Part shown: piece after piece, positions 24,004 through 33,248 of the stretch
Layout of the letters: each line of letters begins with the position of its first letter
How positions within the stretch are numbered: the first letter of the stretch is position 1
From: Bradyrhizobium betae
GTDB lineage: Bacteria > Pseudomonadota > Alphaproteobacteria > Rhizobiales > Xanthobacteraceae
Direction: 5' to 3'
Assembly (NCBI RefSeq): GCF_004123905.1
Contig: NZ_MZXW01000022.1
Location: 186,001 to 250,000, forward strand
Length of the DNA: 64,000 bases
Position numbers and translations under genes: made by a program
Notes under the pieces: model-generated
Databases searched by the model: none
Seen by the model: only the letters and a program-made list of their open reading frames with translations
What the model was told of the DNA's origin: nothing

Positions 24004-24471
24004 ATGGTGAAACGAACCAGCTTCGAGGGCGACGGCTGCCCCGTCGCGCGCTCGCTGGAGGCGATCGGCGACTGGTGGACGCTCCTGATCATCCGTGAAG
24101 CGATGCTTGGCGTGCGCCGCTTCGGCGAGCTTCAGAGCAAGCTCGGCATGGCCAGGAACATCTTGTCGGCCCGGCTGCGATCGATGCTCGACCACGGCAT
24201 TCTGGCGATGGCCCCTGCCTCCGACGGCAGCGCGTATCAAGAGTATGTGCTGACGCCGAAGGGACGCGGCCTCTTCCCGATCCTGGTCGCGCTCCGGCAA
24301 TGGAGCGAGGAGTTCGATGACACGCCTGAGGAGATCGACACGATCATGGTCGATCGCGCGAAAGGCCGCCCGGTGAAGAAGCTCGAACTGCACGCCGAGG
24401 ATGGACGGTTGCTCAGCCTGGCCGATATCACGCTGAAGCCGCGGCCGGCGCCGCGCCGGCGGTCGGCGTGA
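24004..24471 (+). CDS. HxlR-family regulator, divergent from SDR
   Basis: A 155-residue HxlR protein: the conserved Cys12 in DGCPVARSLEAIGDWWTLLI, helix-turn-helix GVRRFGELQSKLGMARNILSAR, wing SDGSAYQEYVLTPKGRGL, and a C-terminal extension (residues about 115-155) rich in charged residues. ATG 24004 gives the normal family length. Being next to an oxidoreductase and carrying the N-terminal Cys, it may sense an electrophile or oxidant that the SDR removes. The target site is probably the paired operator at 23894-23952. Confidence 0.92.
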   Translation: MVKRTSFEGDGCPVARSLEAIGDWWTLLIIREAMLGVRRFGELQSKLGMARNILSARLRSMLDHGILAMAPASDGSAYQEYVLTPKGRGLFPILVALRQWSEEFDDTPEEIDTIMVDRAKGRPVKKLELHAEDGRLLSLADITLKPRPAPRRRSA

Positions 24472-24493
24472 TGGCGGCACAATGCCACCTCGC

Positions 24494-24690
24494 CGTCATT
24501 GCGAGCGCAGCGAAGCAATCCAGACTGCCCCCGCGGAAAGATTCTGGATTGCTTCGCTGCGCTCGCAATGACGGGGTTAGAGCGGCGCGCTCAAATCTAA
24601 CACCGTCACCCTGAGGCGCTCGCCGCTTCGGCGAGCCTCGAAGGGCGACGGCCCAAATGCATCAGCGGGGCCGTGCATCCCTCGCTAGCT
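24494..24690. repeat. Compound repeat, left of the DUF4145 gene
   Basis: Two repeat families are joined here. At 24494-24574 is the ATTGCGAGCGCAGCGAAGCAATCC inverted repeat. At 24604-24690 is the CCGTCACCCTGAGGCGCTCGCC element, with internal hairpin GGCGCTCGCC-GCTTC-GGCGAGCC. The same two elements in the same order recur at 25486-25696, enclosing the DUF4145 gene. Confidence 0.85.
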
Positions 24691-24799
24691 TTTCCGCTTC
24701 CGATCGCATCTCGTAAAAGGATATCATCGCCGCCATTGCGTCCTTCGAGCGCAGCGCAATCCGTATGTCGCGCTCGGCTCCCTGCATTTTGGATTCCAT
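24662..24799 (-). CDS. Candidate 45-residue protein divergent from DUF4145 gene
   Basis: The minus strand encodes MESKMQGAERDIRIALRSKD followed by AMAAMISFYEMRSEAEKLAR and DARPR, a helical, charge-balanced sequence that looks more protein-like than random frames. However, its ATG (24799) is only four bases from the ATG of the divergent DUF4145 gene, leaving no room for ribosome binding sites of both, and its 3' part lies in a repeat. It could be the remnant of a gene interrupted by the repeat. Confidence 0.25.
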   Translation of the reverse strand: MESKMQGAERDIRIALRSKDAMAAMISFYEMRSEAEKLARDARPR

Positions 24800-24803
24800 T
24801 GAC

Positions 24804-25427
24804 ATGGCGACCTTCACCCATCAGTGCCCTCATTGCCTCACCGAGCACATTGCCCTCAGAGTTTATGCCGGGCAGTTTTTTCACCCGCAGCAACCTGTCG
24901 TTCACCTCGACTGTCCGAAATGCGGCATGCCCAGCGCGGCCCATCTGCAGATCATCCGAGCCCCTGGAAATGACCCGAGACAATGGGGCGAAGATCTCGA
25001 CGTGACGCGTTTCTTCGAGGTCATAACCTTCTGGCCGGAGCCACCAGGACCGGTAATCCCGGAGAATATGCCGGCCGATGTCGAGCGCATCTACCTGCAA
25101 GCTGAGCGGAACTTCCCGACGGATGGAAACGAGGAAGCAGCCGGCACGATGTATCGCAAGGCGCTCGACGTCGGACTGAAGAAAATCGACCCGGACACCA
25201 AGGGCGTACTCGCGGCCCGCATCAAGAAACTCGCGGCGGCCGGCAAGCTGACGGCCGATATCGCCGAATGGGCTGATCACGTCCGCGATCTCGGTAATGA
25301 TGCTGCTCACGAGGAAGAGCCTCCGACCCGCGAGGAGCTGACTGACCTGCGCAACATCACCGAGATGGTGATGCGCTATCTGTTTTCGCTTCCAGCCCTT
25401 GTGCAGGCGCGCAGGTCCAAACCGTAA
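24804..25427 (+). CDS. DUF4145 domain protein with N-terminal zinc ribbon
   Basis: A 207-residue protein. Residues 8-11 (CPHC) and 37-40 (CPKC) form a four-Cys zinc ribbon. The C-terminal half (about residues 105-200) is the helical DUF4145 domain with YRKALDVGLKKI, LTADIAEWADHVRDLGNDAAH and ITEMVMRYLF. DUF4145 is found alone or fused to restriction and other nucleic-acid enzymes, so a defence-related role is possible but unproven. ATG 24804 opens directly before the ribbon; ATG 24765 is an upstream alternative. The gene is boxed between compound repeats. Confidence 0.85.
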   Translation: MATFTHQCPHCLTEHIALRVYAGQFFHPQQPVVHLDCPKCGMPSAAHLQIIRAPGNDPRQWGEDLDVTRFFEVITFWPEPPGPVIPENMPADVERIYLQAERNFPTDGNEEAAGTMYRKALDVGLKKIDPDTKGVLAARIKKLAAAGKLTADIAEWADHVRDLGNDAAHEEEPPTREELTDLRNITEMVMRYLFSLPALVQARRSKP

Positions 25428-25485
25428 GGGCCCGCGGAGTAGGTCAAACCCGCTTGCGATACCCTAGTTCGTCGAGCACGACCAT

Positions 25486-25696
25486 GAGCGCGAAGCAATC
25501 CAGAATCCCTCCGCGGAAAGACTCTGGATTGCTTCGCTGCGCTCGCAATGACGAGGTTGATGCAGCGCGCTCAATTCTCTCTCCGTCACCCTGAGGTGCT
25601 CGCCTCTTCGGCGAGCCTCGAAGGGCGACGGCCCGGCTGCAGCAGCGGGGCCGCTCATCCTTCGAGGCTCGCTACGCGAGCACCTCAGGATGACGG
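25486..25696. repeat. Compound repeat, right of the DUF4145 gene
   Basis: The first half (25486-25554) is the GCGAAGCAATCCAGA...TCTGGATTGCTTCGC inverted repeat with a truncated left arm. The second half (25583-25696) is the CCGTCACCCTGAGGTGCTCGCC element, here nearly complete with both ends (CGAGCACCTCAGGATGACGG). It repeats the order and orientation of 24494-24690. Confidence 0.85.
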
Positions 25697-25737
25697 ATCA
25701 GATAGCGGCGCGCTCGCGTGTCCGCAGTCCCGCCGCC

Positions 25738-25977
25738 TCACGACAGCTTGCGCCTGCTCCGCAGCCGCAGATGCTCATCGGCCTCGAGCTTGGTCATCCC
25801 CAGGAGATAATGCAGCACATCGAGCCTGTGGCGCTCGGCGAGCTTGCGCAATGCGCCGACCTGCTCGGCGATGAAGGCGACAGCCTCCTCGACGCCGCCC
25901 TCCCCCGGTTCCTCGTTGCGCGAGCCTCCCCGCGCGCCAAACGCGGCGCGCGGTCGTTTCTTTCCTGGCTTTGTCAC
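25738..25977 (-). CDS. Small conserved-looking hypothetical protein
   Basis: A 79-residue basic protein. The N-terminal 30 residues are low-complexity (MTKPGKKRPRAAFGARGGSR), while the rest forms a regular amphipathic helix pair: VEEAVAFIAEQVGALRKLAE then HRLDVLHYLLGMTKLEADEH, ending LRLRSRRKLS. The pattern suggests a small coiled-coil or DNA-associated protein; I cannot name the family. It is divergent from topA, about 225 bases away. Confidence 0.65.
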   Translation of the reverse strand: MTKPGKKRPRAAFGARGGSRNEEPGEGGVEEAVAFIAEQVGALRKLAERHRLDVLHYLLGMTKLEADEHLRLRSRRKLS

Positions 25978-26203
25978 CAGACCCCACCCGAATCCATGCC
26001 CGCAGGAACTCTACGCCGACACCGGCCACAACTCCAAGGTGGTATTTCGCAACTTTCTCGATATGAAACTTTTCCCATTCCGAAGGCTTTCTACACCCCC
26101 CGATTTGACAGCGAGGGTCGCACCACCCATGTTCGGGTCGAAAGGGCCGACCCGAATCTCATCGAATTCGGCCCAGATTTCCCCCGTAAGTTACTGGAAC
26201 TAC

Positions 26204-28930
26204 ATGAATATCGTCATTGTGGAGTCGCCGGCGAAAGCCAAGACGATCAACAAGTATCTGGGCTCGTCCTATGAGGTTCTGGCCTCGTTCGGCCATGTCC
26301 GGGACTTGCCGGCGAAGAACGGTTCCGTCGATCCCGACGCCAATTTCAAGATGATTTGGGAGGTCGACCCCAAGGCGGCCTCCAGGCTCAACGATATCGC
26401 CAAGTCGCTGAAGAACGCCGACCGCCTGATTCTGGCGACCGACCCCGATCGCGAGGGCGAGGCCATCTCCTGGCACGTGCTCGAAGTGATGAAAGAGAAG
26501 CGCGCGCTGAAGGATCAGAAGATCGAGCGCGTGGTGTTCAACGCCATCACCAAGCAGGCCGTCACGGACGCGATGAAGCATCCGCGCGAGATCGACGGTG
26601 CGCTGGTCGACGCCTACATGGCGCGCCGTGCGCTGGACTATCTGGTCGGCTTCACCCTCTCCCCCGTGCTGTGGCGCAAGCTGCCGGGCGCCCGCTCGGC
26701 GGGCCGCGTGCAGTCGGTGGCGCTGCGGCTGGTCTGCGATCGCGAACTCGAAATCGAAAAGTTCGTCGCGCGTGAATATTGGTCGTTGATCGCGACCCTG
26801 CTGACACCGCGCGGCGATGCCTTCGAGGCCCGTCTCGTCGGTGCCGACGGCAAGAAGATCCAGCGTCTCGACATCGGCACCGGCGCGGAAGCCGAAGACT
26901 TCAAGAAGGCGCTGGAAGCGGCCGCCTACGCGGTGACCGCGGTCGACGCAAAACCCGCCCGGCGCAATCCGCAGGCGCCCTTCACCACTTCGACGCTGCA
27001 GCAGGAAGCCAGCCGCAAATACGGCTTTGCGCCTGCGCATACGATGCGCATCGCGCAGCGTCTTTATGAGGGCATCGACATCGGCGGCGAGACCACCGGA
27101 CTCATTACTTATATGCGGACCGACGGCGTGCAGATCGATCCGTCCGCGATCACCCAGGCGCGCAAGGTGATCGGCGAGGATTACGGCAACGCCTATGTGC
27201 CTGATACCCCGCGCCAGTACCAGGCCAAGGCCAAGAACGCCCAGGAAGCGCACGAAGCGATCCGCCCGACCGACTTGTCGCGCCGCCCCGACAGCATGAG
27301 CCGCAAGCTCGATGCCGACCAGGCCAGACTCTACGAGCTGATCTGGAAGCGCACCATCGCGAGCCAGATGGAATCGGCCGAGCTGGAGCGCACCACCGTC
27401 GACATCACGGCGAAAGCCGGCGGTCGCACGCTGGAGCTGCGCGCCACCGGCCAGGTCGTCAAGTTCGACGGTTTCCTCGCGCTCTATCAGGAAGGCCGCG
27501 ACGACGAGGAGGACGAAGACTCCCGCCGCCTGCCCGCAATGAGCCCGAACGACGCGCTGAAGCGGCAGTCGCTCGCCGTCACTCAGCATTTCACCGAGCC
27601 GCCGCCGCGCTTCTCGGAGGCCTCGCTGGTCAAGCGCATGGAAGAGCTCGGCATCGGCCGGCCCTCGACCTATGCCTCGATCCTCCAGGTCCTGAAGGAC
27701 CGCGGCTACGTCAAGCTCGAGAAGAAGCGCCTGCACGGCGAAGACAAGGGCCGCGTCGTGGTCGCGTTCCTCGAAAGCTTCTTCGCCCGCTACGTCGAAT
27801 ACGATTTCACCGCCAATCTGGAAGAGCAGCTCGACCGCGTCTCCAACAACGAGATCTCCTGGCAGCAGGTGCTGAAGGATTTCTGGACCGGCTTCATCGG
27901 TGCCGTCGACGAGATCAAGGATCTGCGCGTAGCGCAGGTGCTCGATGTGCTCGACGAGATGCTGGGCCAGCACATCTATCCGCCGCGCGCCGATGGCGGC
28001 GATATCAGACAGTGCCCGAGCTGCGGCAACGGCCGGCTCAATCTGAAGGCCGGCAAGTTCGGCGCCTTCGTCGGCTGCTCGAACTATCCGGAATGCCGCT
28101 ACACCCGTCAGCTCGCGGCTGATGGCGAGACCACCGCCGACCGTTCGCTCGGCCAGGACCCCGACACCGGGCGCGATGTCTGGGTCAAGGCCGGTCGCTT
28201 CGGTCCCTACATCCAGCTCGGCGAACAGAAGGATTACGAGGAAGGCGAGAAACCGAAGCGCGCAGGCATTCCGAAGGGCACCTCGCCCGCGGATGTCGAG
28301 CTCGAGCTTGCGCTCAAGCTGCTGTCGCTGCCGCGCGAAATTGGAAAACATCCGGAGACCGGTGAGCCGATCACGGCAGGTCTCGGCCGCTTCGGGCCGT
28401 TCGTGAAGCACGAGAAGACCTACGCCAGCCTCGAGGCCGGCGACGAAGTGTTCGACATCGGCATCAACCGCGCGGTGACGCTGATCGCGGAAAAGATCGC
28501 CAAGGGCCCGAGCCGCCGCTTCGGCGCCGACCCCGGCAAGGCGATCGGCGATCATCCCACCCTCGGCACCGTCACCGTGAAGGGCGGCCGCTACGGCGCC
28601 TATGTCACGGCCGGCGGCGTCAACGCGACGATCCCGAGCGACATCGAGAAAGACGCCATCACGCTGCCGCAGGCGATCGCGCTGATCGACGAGCGTGCGG
28701 CCAAGGGCGGCGGCAAGAAGCCGAAGAAGGCAGCGAAGCCGGCCAAGGCCAAGAAGACTGCGGACGGCGACGACGCCGCACCGAAGAAGAAACCGGCTGC
28801 GAAGAAGGCGGCCAAAACCAAATCCGAATCCACCAGCAAGGCGCGCGCCGCCGTGTCGTCGACCGCAAAGACGTCGCCGACCAAGGCCGCCGCCAAAGCT
28901 CCGGCCAAGAAGAGTGCCGGCAAGACTTAG
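26204..28930 (+). CDS. topA: DNA topoisomerase I
   Basis: A type IA topoisomerase of 908 residues that relaxes negative supercoils. It starts MNIVIVESPAKAKTINKYLG (Toprim), followed by the acidic DPDREGEAISWH metal site and the active-site Tyr303 in GLITYMRTDG. One clear four-Cys zinc finger (CPSCGNGRLNLK...CSNYPEC) lies near residue 605, followed by several GRFGPY/GRYGAY repeats and a Lys/Ala/Pro-rich tail of about 80 residues that likely binds DNA. The frame extends upstream to 25844, but the ATG at 26204 is the family start. Confidence 0.97.
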   Translation: MNIVIVESPAKAKTINKYLGSSYEVLASFGHVRDLPAKNGSVDPDANFKMIWEVDPKAASRLNDIAKSLKNADRLILATDPDREGEAISWHVLEVMKEKRALKDQKIERVVFNAITKQAVTDAMKHPREIDGALVDAYMARRALDYLVGFTLSPVLWRKLPGARSAGRVQSVALRLVCDRELEIEKFVAREYWSLIATLLTPRGDAFEARLVGADGKKIQRLDIGTGAEAEDFKKALEAAAYAVTAVDAKPARRNPQAPFTTSTLQQEASRKYGFAPAHTMRIAQRLYEGIDIGGETTGLITYMRTDGVQIDPSAITQARKVIGEDYGNAYVPDTPRQYQAKAKNAQEAHEAIRPTDLSRRPDSMSRKLDADQARLYELIWKRTIASQMESAELERTTVDITAKAGGRTLELRATGQVVKFDGFLALYQEGRDDEEDEDSRRLPAMSPNDALKRQSLAVTQHFTEPPPRFSEASLVKRMEELGIGRPSTYASILQVLKDRGYVKLEKKRLHGEDKGRVVVAFLESFFARYVEYDFTANLEEQLDRVSNNEISWQQVLKDFWTGFIGAVDEIKDLRVAQVLDVLDEMLGQHIYPPRADGGDIRQCPSCGNGRLNLKAGKFGAFVGCSNYPECRYTRQLAADGETTADRSLGQDPDTGRDVWVKAGRFGPYIQLGEQKDYEEGEKPKRAGIPKGTSPADVELELALKLLSLPREIGKHPETGEPITAGLGRFGPFVKHEKTYASLEAGDEVFDIGINRAVTLIAEKIAKGPSRRFGADPGKAIGDHPTLGTVTVKGGRYGAYVTAGGVNATIPSDIEKDAITLPQAIALIDERAAKGGGKKPKKAAKPAKAKKTADGDDAAPKKKPAAKKAAKTKSESTSKARAAVSSTAKTSPTKAAAKAPAKKSAGKT

Positions 28931-28949
28931 ATCAAGAATTAGAGGTTAA

Positions 28950-31301
28950 GTGAAACGCAAGAATGACCGTGGCTTTCCCGACCGGAACGCCATCGTCGCC
29001 TTCATCAAGGCCAATCAGGGAAACGTCGGCACCCGCGAAATTGCGCGCGAGTTCGGGCTGAAGAACGCCGATCGCATCGAGCTCAAGCGCCTGCTGCGCG
29101 AGCTCGCGGACGACGGCACCATCAAGAAAAAACGCCACACGATTTCAGAGCCCGACAGCCTCCCGCCGACGCTGGTCGCCGACATCACGGGACGCGACTC
29201 CGACGGCGAGCTGATCGCCTCCCCCACCGAATGGGACGAGGTCGAAGGCGGCGAGCCGCCAAAGATCCGCATCCAGATGCCGCGCCGGCCAAAGCCGGGC
29301 ACCGTTGCGGGCGTCCGCGACCGCGTGCTGTTGCGCGTCGAGCCGACCAACGAGGCCGAAGGCCCGGCCTATCGCGGCCACGTCATCAAGGTCTTCGACA
29401 AGGCCAAGAGCCGCATCCTCGGCGTGTTCCGCGCGCTTCCCGAAGGCGGCGGACGCCTCGTCCCCGTCGACAAGAAAGCTGCCGACCGCGAGCTGAACAT
29501 CGCAGCAGCCGATGCGCACGGCGCGCAAGACGGCGACCTCGTGAGTGTCGACATCGTGCGCACGCGCAGCTTTGGGCTGGCGTCTGGCCGGGTGAAAGAG
29601 AAGCTCGGCTCGGTCAAGTCGGAGAAAGCGATCAGCCTGATCGCGATCTACGCCCACGACATCCCGCTGCAATTCTCCCCTGCGGCCGAGCGCGAAGCGG
29701 AAGCGGCGGAGCCGGCCAATCTGAAGGGCCGTGAAGACTGGCGCGACGTCCCGCTCGTCACCATCGATCCGCCCGACGCCAAGGATCACGACGACGCGGT
29801 GCATGCGCAGCCCGATGATGATCCCAACAACAGAGGCGGCTTCATCGTCAACGTCGCCATTGCGGATGTCAGCTTCTACGTGCGGCCGGGCACGGCGCTC
29901 GACCGCGACGCGCTCGACCGCGGCAACTCGGTCTATTTCCCCGACCGCGTCGTGCCGATGCTGCCCGAGCGCATCTCCAACAATCTCTGCTCGCTGGTGC
30001 CGGGCGAGCCGCGCGGCGCGCTCGCGGTGCGGATGGTGCTCGGCCCCGACGGCCGCAAGCGCTCGCATACCTTTCACCGCATCCTGATGCGTTCGACGGC
30101 AAAACTGAGCTACGCGCAGGCGCAGGCCGCGATCGACGGACGGCCCGATGACACCACCGGCCCCCTGCTCGATCCGATCCTGAAGCCGCTCTATGCGGCC
30201 TATGCCTGCGCCAAACGTGCCCGCGACGAGCGCGATCCGCTCAATCTCGATCTGCCCGAGCGCAAGATCCTGCTGAAGAGCGACGGCACGGTCGATCGCG
30301 TCATCATTCCCGACAGGCTCGACGCGCACAAGCTGATCGAGGAATTCATGATCCTCGCCAACGTCGCGGCCGCCGAGATGCTGGAGAAGAAATCGCTGCC
30401 GCTGATCTACCGCGTGCATGAGGAACCGACGCTGGAAAAAGTCCACGCGCTCGCGGAGTTTTTGAAGACACTCGACGTGCCCTTTGCGAAATCAGGCGCG
30501 CTGCGCCCGGCTCTGTTCAACCGTGTGCTGGCCCAGCTCGAAGGCCACGACCACTTCCCGCTGGTGAGCGAGGTGGTGCTGCGCTCGCAGGCACAGGCGG
30601 AATATTCCTCGGAAAATTACGGTCATTTCGGCCTGAATTTGCGCCGCTATGCGCATTTCACCTCACCGATCCGCCGCTATGCCGACCTCGTTGTGCACCG
30701 CGCATTGGTCCGCGCGCTCGGGCTCGGCGAAGGTGCCCTGCCCGATAGCGAGACGCCGGAAACGCTTGGCGAGGTCGCAGCCCACATCTCGGTGACCGAG
30801 CGGCGCGCGATGAAGGCGGAGCGCGAGACCGTCGACCGCCTGATCGCGCACCATCTCGCCGACCGCATCGGCTCAAGCTTTCAGGGGCGCGTCTCCGGCG
30901 TCACGCGCGCCGGCCTGTTCGTCAAGCTCGCCGATACCGGCGCCGACGGCCTGATCCCGATCCGATCCCTTGGCACGGAATATTTCAACTATGACGAGGG
31001 CCGCCACGCCCTCGTCGGCACGCGCAGCCGCACCATGTATCAGTTGGGCGACGTGGTTGACGTCCGTCTGATCGAAGCAGCGCCGATCGCGGGCGCTCTG
31101 CGCTTCGAGCTGCTGTCGTCCTCCAGCGAGACCGCGCCGCGCGAGCGCCGGCCATCCGGCCCGCAACGCCGCCCCTCGATCAAGGCGCATCCCGGCCGCA
31201 GTCCGGAGAGAAAACGCAAGCCGGAGACGCAAAAATCAGGCAAGCCGAAGAAAGGCAAAGGCAAGAACAAGGGCAAAGGCAAGAAGGGCAAGGCATGGTA
31301 A
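28950..31301 (+). CDS. rnr: Ribonuclease R
   Basis: A 3'-5' exoribonuclease of 783 residues that degrades structured RNA. The order is an N-terminal winged helix (NVGTREIAREFGLKNADRIE), cold-shock domains, the RNB catalytic core with DPPDAKDHDDAVHA near residues 271-284 and YAHFTSPIRRYADLVVHR, an S1 domain (GRVSGVTRAGLFVKL) and a Lys/Arg-rich tail ending KGKGKNKGKGKKGKAW. The start is GTG 28950 with AGAGG just upstream, 19 bases after topA, suggesting an operon. The basic tail parallels that of TopA. Confidence 0.97.
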   Translation: MKRKNDRGFPDRNAIVAFIKANQGNVGTREIAREFGLKNADRIELKRLLRELADDGTIKKKRHTISEPDSLPPTLVADITGRDSDGELIASPTEWDEVEGGEPPKIRIQMPRRPKPGTVAGVRDRVLLRVEPTNEAEGPAYRGHVIKVFDKAKSRILGVFRALPEGGGRLVPVDKKAADRELNIAAADAHGAQDGDLVSVDIVRTRSFGLASGRVKEKLGSVKSEKAISLIAIYAHDIPLQFSPAAEREAEAAEPANLKGREDWRDVPLVTIDPPDAKDHDDAVHAQPDDDPNNRGGFIVNVAIADVSFYVRPGTALDRDALDRGNSVYFPDRVVPMLPERISNNLCSLVPGEPRGALAVRMVLGPDGRKRSHTFHRILMRSTAKLSYAQAQAAIDGRPDDTTGPLLDPILKPLYAAYACAKRARDERDPLNLDLPERKILLKSDGTVDRVIIPDRLDAHKLIEEFMILANVAAAEMLEKKSLPLIYRVHEEPTLEKVHALAEFLKTLDVPFAKSGALRPALFNRVLAQLEGHDHFPLVSEVVLRSQAQAEYSSENYGHFGLNLRRYAHFTSPIRRYADLVVHRALVRALGLGEGALPDSETPETLGEVAAHISVTERRAMKAERETVDRLIAHHLADRIGSSFQGRVSGVTRAGLFVKLADTGADGLIPIRSLGTEYFNYDEGRHALVGTRSRTMYQLGDVVDVRLIEAAPIAGALRFELLSSSSETAPRERRPSGPQRRPSIKAHPGRSPERKRKPETQKSGKPKKGKGKNKGKGKKGKAW

Positions 31302-31732
31302 CGAGCACCGCCCCAAAGATCTGGACGCGCGAGACCGGTCTGGTCGAGAAGCGCGATGTCTGGACGGCGATGAAGCGCGGCTTTCGCGGCCGCTGCCCGC
31401 GCTGCGGCGAGGGAAAACTGTTCCGCGCCTTCCTGAAGACCGCGGACAATTGCGCGGTCTGCGACCTCGACTTCACGCCGCATCGCGCCGACGATCTGCC
31501 CGCCTATCTCGTCATCGTCATCGTCGGCCATATCGTGGTGCCGACCATTCTGTGGATCGAGACCAATTACACCACGCCGGTCTGGCTCAGCTTTGCTGCC
31601 TACCTGCCCTTCACCTTTGTCGCGTCGCTGGCGCTGCTGCAGCCGGTGAAGGGAGCCGTGGTCGGCTTGCAATGGGCTCTGCGCATGCACGGCTTTGACG
31701 AGAACCCGCCGGATGGTATTCCGCCGGTCTAA
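31295..31732 (+). CDS. DUF983 membrane protein
   Basis: A 145-residue protein with the DUF983 signature: GFRGRCPRCGEGKLFRAFLK and DNCAVCDLDF form a four-Cys zinc-ribbon-like head, followed by two TM helices (about 66-86 and 96-118) with HIVVPTILWIE between. It overlaps the 3' end of rnr by seven bases, so the two are translated together. Function unknown; the topA-rnr-DUF983-Nudix order is common in Bradyrhizobium. Confidence 0.88.
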   Translation: MVTSTAPKIWTRETGLVEKRDVWTAMKRGFRGRCPRCGEGKLFRAFLKTADNCAVCDLDFTPHRADDLPAYLVIVIVGHIVVPTILWIETNYTTPVWLSFAAYLPFTFVASLALLQPVKGAVVGLQWALRMHGFDENPPDGIPPV

Positions 31733-31763
31733 GCAAATAAGCAAAAAGCGTTTGGGTGAGGAC

Positions 31764-32513
31764 ATGACGGATACGTCGCGGGCAGCCGAGAAGGCCAAGA
31801 TCCACGAGGGCAAGGAAGCCGATCACCATCCTTATTTCCGGCCCAAGGATGCGGCGACGCTGATCCTGGTCGATCGCAGCGGCGCGACCCCAAAAGTCCT
31901 GGTCGGCAAGCGCCACGACAAGGTGGTGTTCATGCCCGGAAAATTCGTCTTCCCCGGCGGCCGCGTCGACAAGGACGATTATCGCGTGCCCTGTGCCGCG
32001 CCCATCACCACCGAGCTGGAAGCCAATCTCGCCAAGGGCAGCCCGAAGACGCCGGCCTCGCGCGCCAAGTCTCTGGCCATTGCCGCAATCCGCGAGGCCT
32101 GCGAGGAGACCGGCCTCTGCCTGGGGCGCAAAGCGGACGTCAAGGCAAAGCTCGAAGGCGCGTGGAAGCCGTTCGCGGATGCGGGCCTGCTGCCCGATCC
32201 CTCCAGCCTGTTCCTGATCGCGCGCGCGATCACCCCGCCCGGCCGCGTCAAGCGCTTCGACACCCGCTTCTTCACCGCGGATGCCTCTGCGATCACCCAC
32301 CGCGTCGACGGTGTGATCCACGCCGACGCCGAGCTCGTCGAGCTGGTCTGGGTCGAGCTCGGCTCAAAGCCGCTTGCGGACCTGCATCCGATGACGCGCA
32401 ACGTGCTCAACGAGCTCGACACCCGCCTTGCCACCGGCCCGCTCCGCCACGATGCGCCGGTGCCGTTCTTCCATTTCTACGGCGGCAAGATGCAGAAGGA
32501 TATTTTGAGCTAA
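31764..32513 (+). CDS. Nudix hydrolase with interrupted Nudix box (NUDT19-like)
   Basis: A 249-residue pyrophosphohydrolase. The Nudix box is split: FMPGKFVFPGGRVD provides the Gly-Gly part, but about 40-45 residues intervene before AIREACEETGL, instead of the usual dozen. That long insertion is characteristic of the NUDT19/RP2 type, whose animal members cleave acyl-CoA. The ATG at 31764 (MTDTSRAAEKAK) has GGTGAGGAC in front; the longer frame to 31695 overlaps DUF983. CoA-derivative turnover is the best guess for its role. Confidence 0.85.
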   Translation: MTDTSRAAEKAKIHEGKEADHHPYFRPKDAATLILVDRSGATPKVLVGKRHDKVVFMPGKFVFPGGRVDKDDYRVPCAAPITTELEANLAKGSPKTPASRAKSLAIAAIREACEETGLCLGRKADVKAKLEGAWKPFADAGLLPDPSSLFLIARAITPPGRVKRFDTRFFTADASAITHRVDGVIHADAELVELVWVELGSKPLADLHPMTRNVLNELDTRLATGPLRHDAPVPFFHFYGGKMQKDILS

Positions 32514-33055
32514 TCGTCAGAATAGGGCTCGGTGCCGACATAGTCGCGCGCCGGCAGTTTCAAGACACGGCCGATCTCACTTGCGAGCTTGTCCGCCTCA
32601 TCACGCTTCGTAAAGCTCATCAGCGTGATCGGCTCGGTGCCCTTGTTACCGCAGAGATTGACCTCGTAGGTCGTCAGATCCGCGTCGTAGTCGTCGGCGA
32701 TGCTGATGAAGTGATAGTCGGCGAGATTGCGGCGCTTGCGAAGATTCAGCGGGCCGAACTGCCGGGTGATCACAATCTGGCGCAGCGTCTCGTTGAGCAC
32801 GACGAAAGTGCGGAAGGTGAGCAGGATGACACCGGGAATGCCGACCAGCAGCCCGAGCCCGGTGAACACCAGCACCGGCACGAGATCATCGGCGAGCCTC
32901 CCAAAACCGGAAAAATCCTGGCGCAGGCCGAGCGCGACATTCCACAAGAGATAACCGCTCGCCGCCAGCAGCGGCAGCGACAATAGCCGGCCAACCCATG
33001 GCATGGGCCGGTCGATGCGGACCATGCCGCCATCCACTGTCATTGCGCCGGCCAT
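32510..33055 (-). CDS. Membrane protein with two TM helices, unknown function
   Basis: A 181-residue protein from ATG 33055 (MAGAMTVDGGMVRIDRPMPW), preceded by GAGGAG. Two hydrophobic helices lie at about 21-41 and 59-84 (VPVLVFTGLGLLVGIPGVIL), then a cytoplasmic beta-rich domain containing TRQFGPLNLRKRRNLADYHF and TTYEVNLCGNKGTEPITLMS. The layout resembles small PH-like domain membrane proteins, but I cannot name the family. Its stop overlaps the Nudix stop by four bases (convergent). Confidence 0.75.
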   Translation of the reverse strand: MAGAMTVDGGMVRIDRPMPWVGRLLSLPLLAASGYLLWNVALGLRQDFSGFGRLADDLVPVLVFTGLGLLVGIPGVILLTFRTFVVLNETLRQIVITRQFGPLNLRKRRNLADYHFISIADDYDADLTTYEVNLCGNKGTEPITLMSFTKRDEADKLASEIGRVLKLPARDYVGTEPYSDD

Positions 33056-33248
33056 CGAAATCTCCTCACGGGGTCTTGGCTTGGTCGGCGCGAGCAGCGG
33101 ATTGGTTCGATGCGCGTGCGCCTGGAATGACGGAAACGTGCTGAGAGGACAGCGAAAAACGAAAAATTCTTCCCGCCTCCCCCAATGGCGGAGTTCCCGA
33201 GCATGCCTATGTCTGTCCCAAGACACCCAACACGGAAACGGGGCGGCG

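Noticed and set aside
26159..28555. 798-codon minus-strand frame opposite topA
   Set aside because: Antisense of a long, strongly codon-biased gene; no domain or start context.
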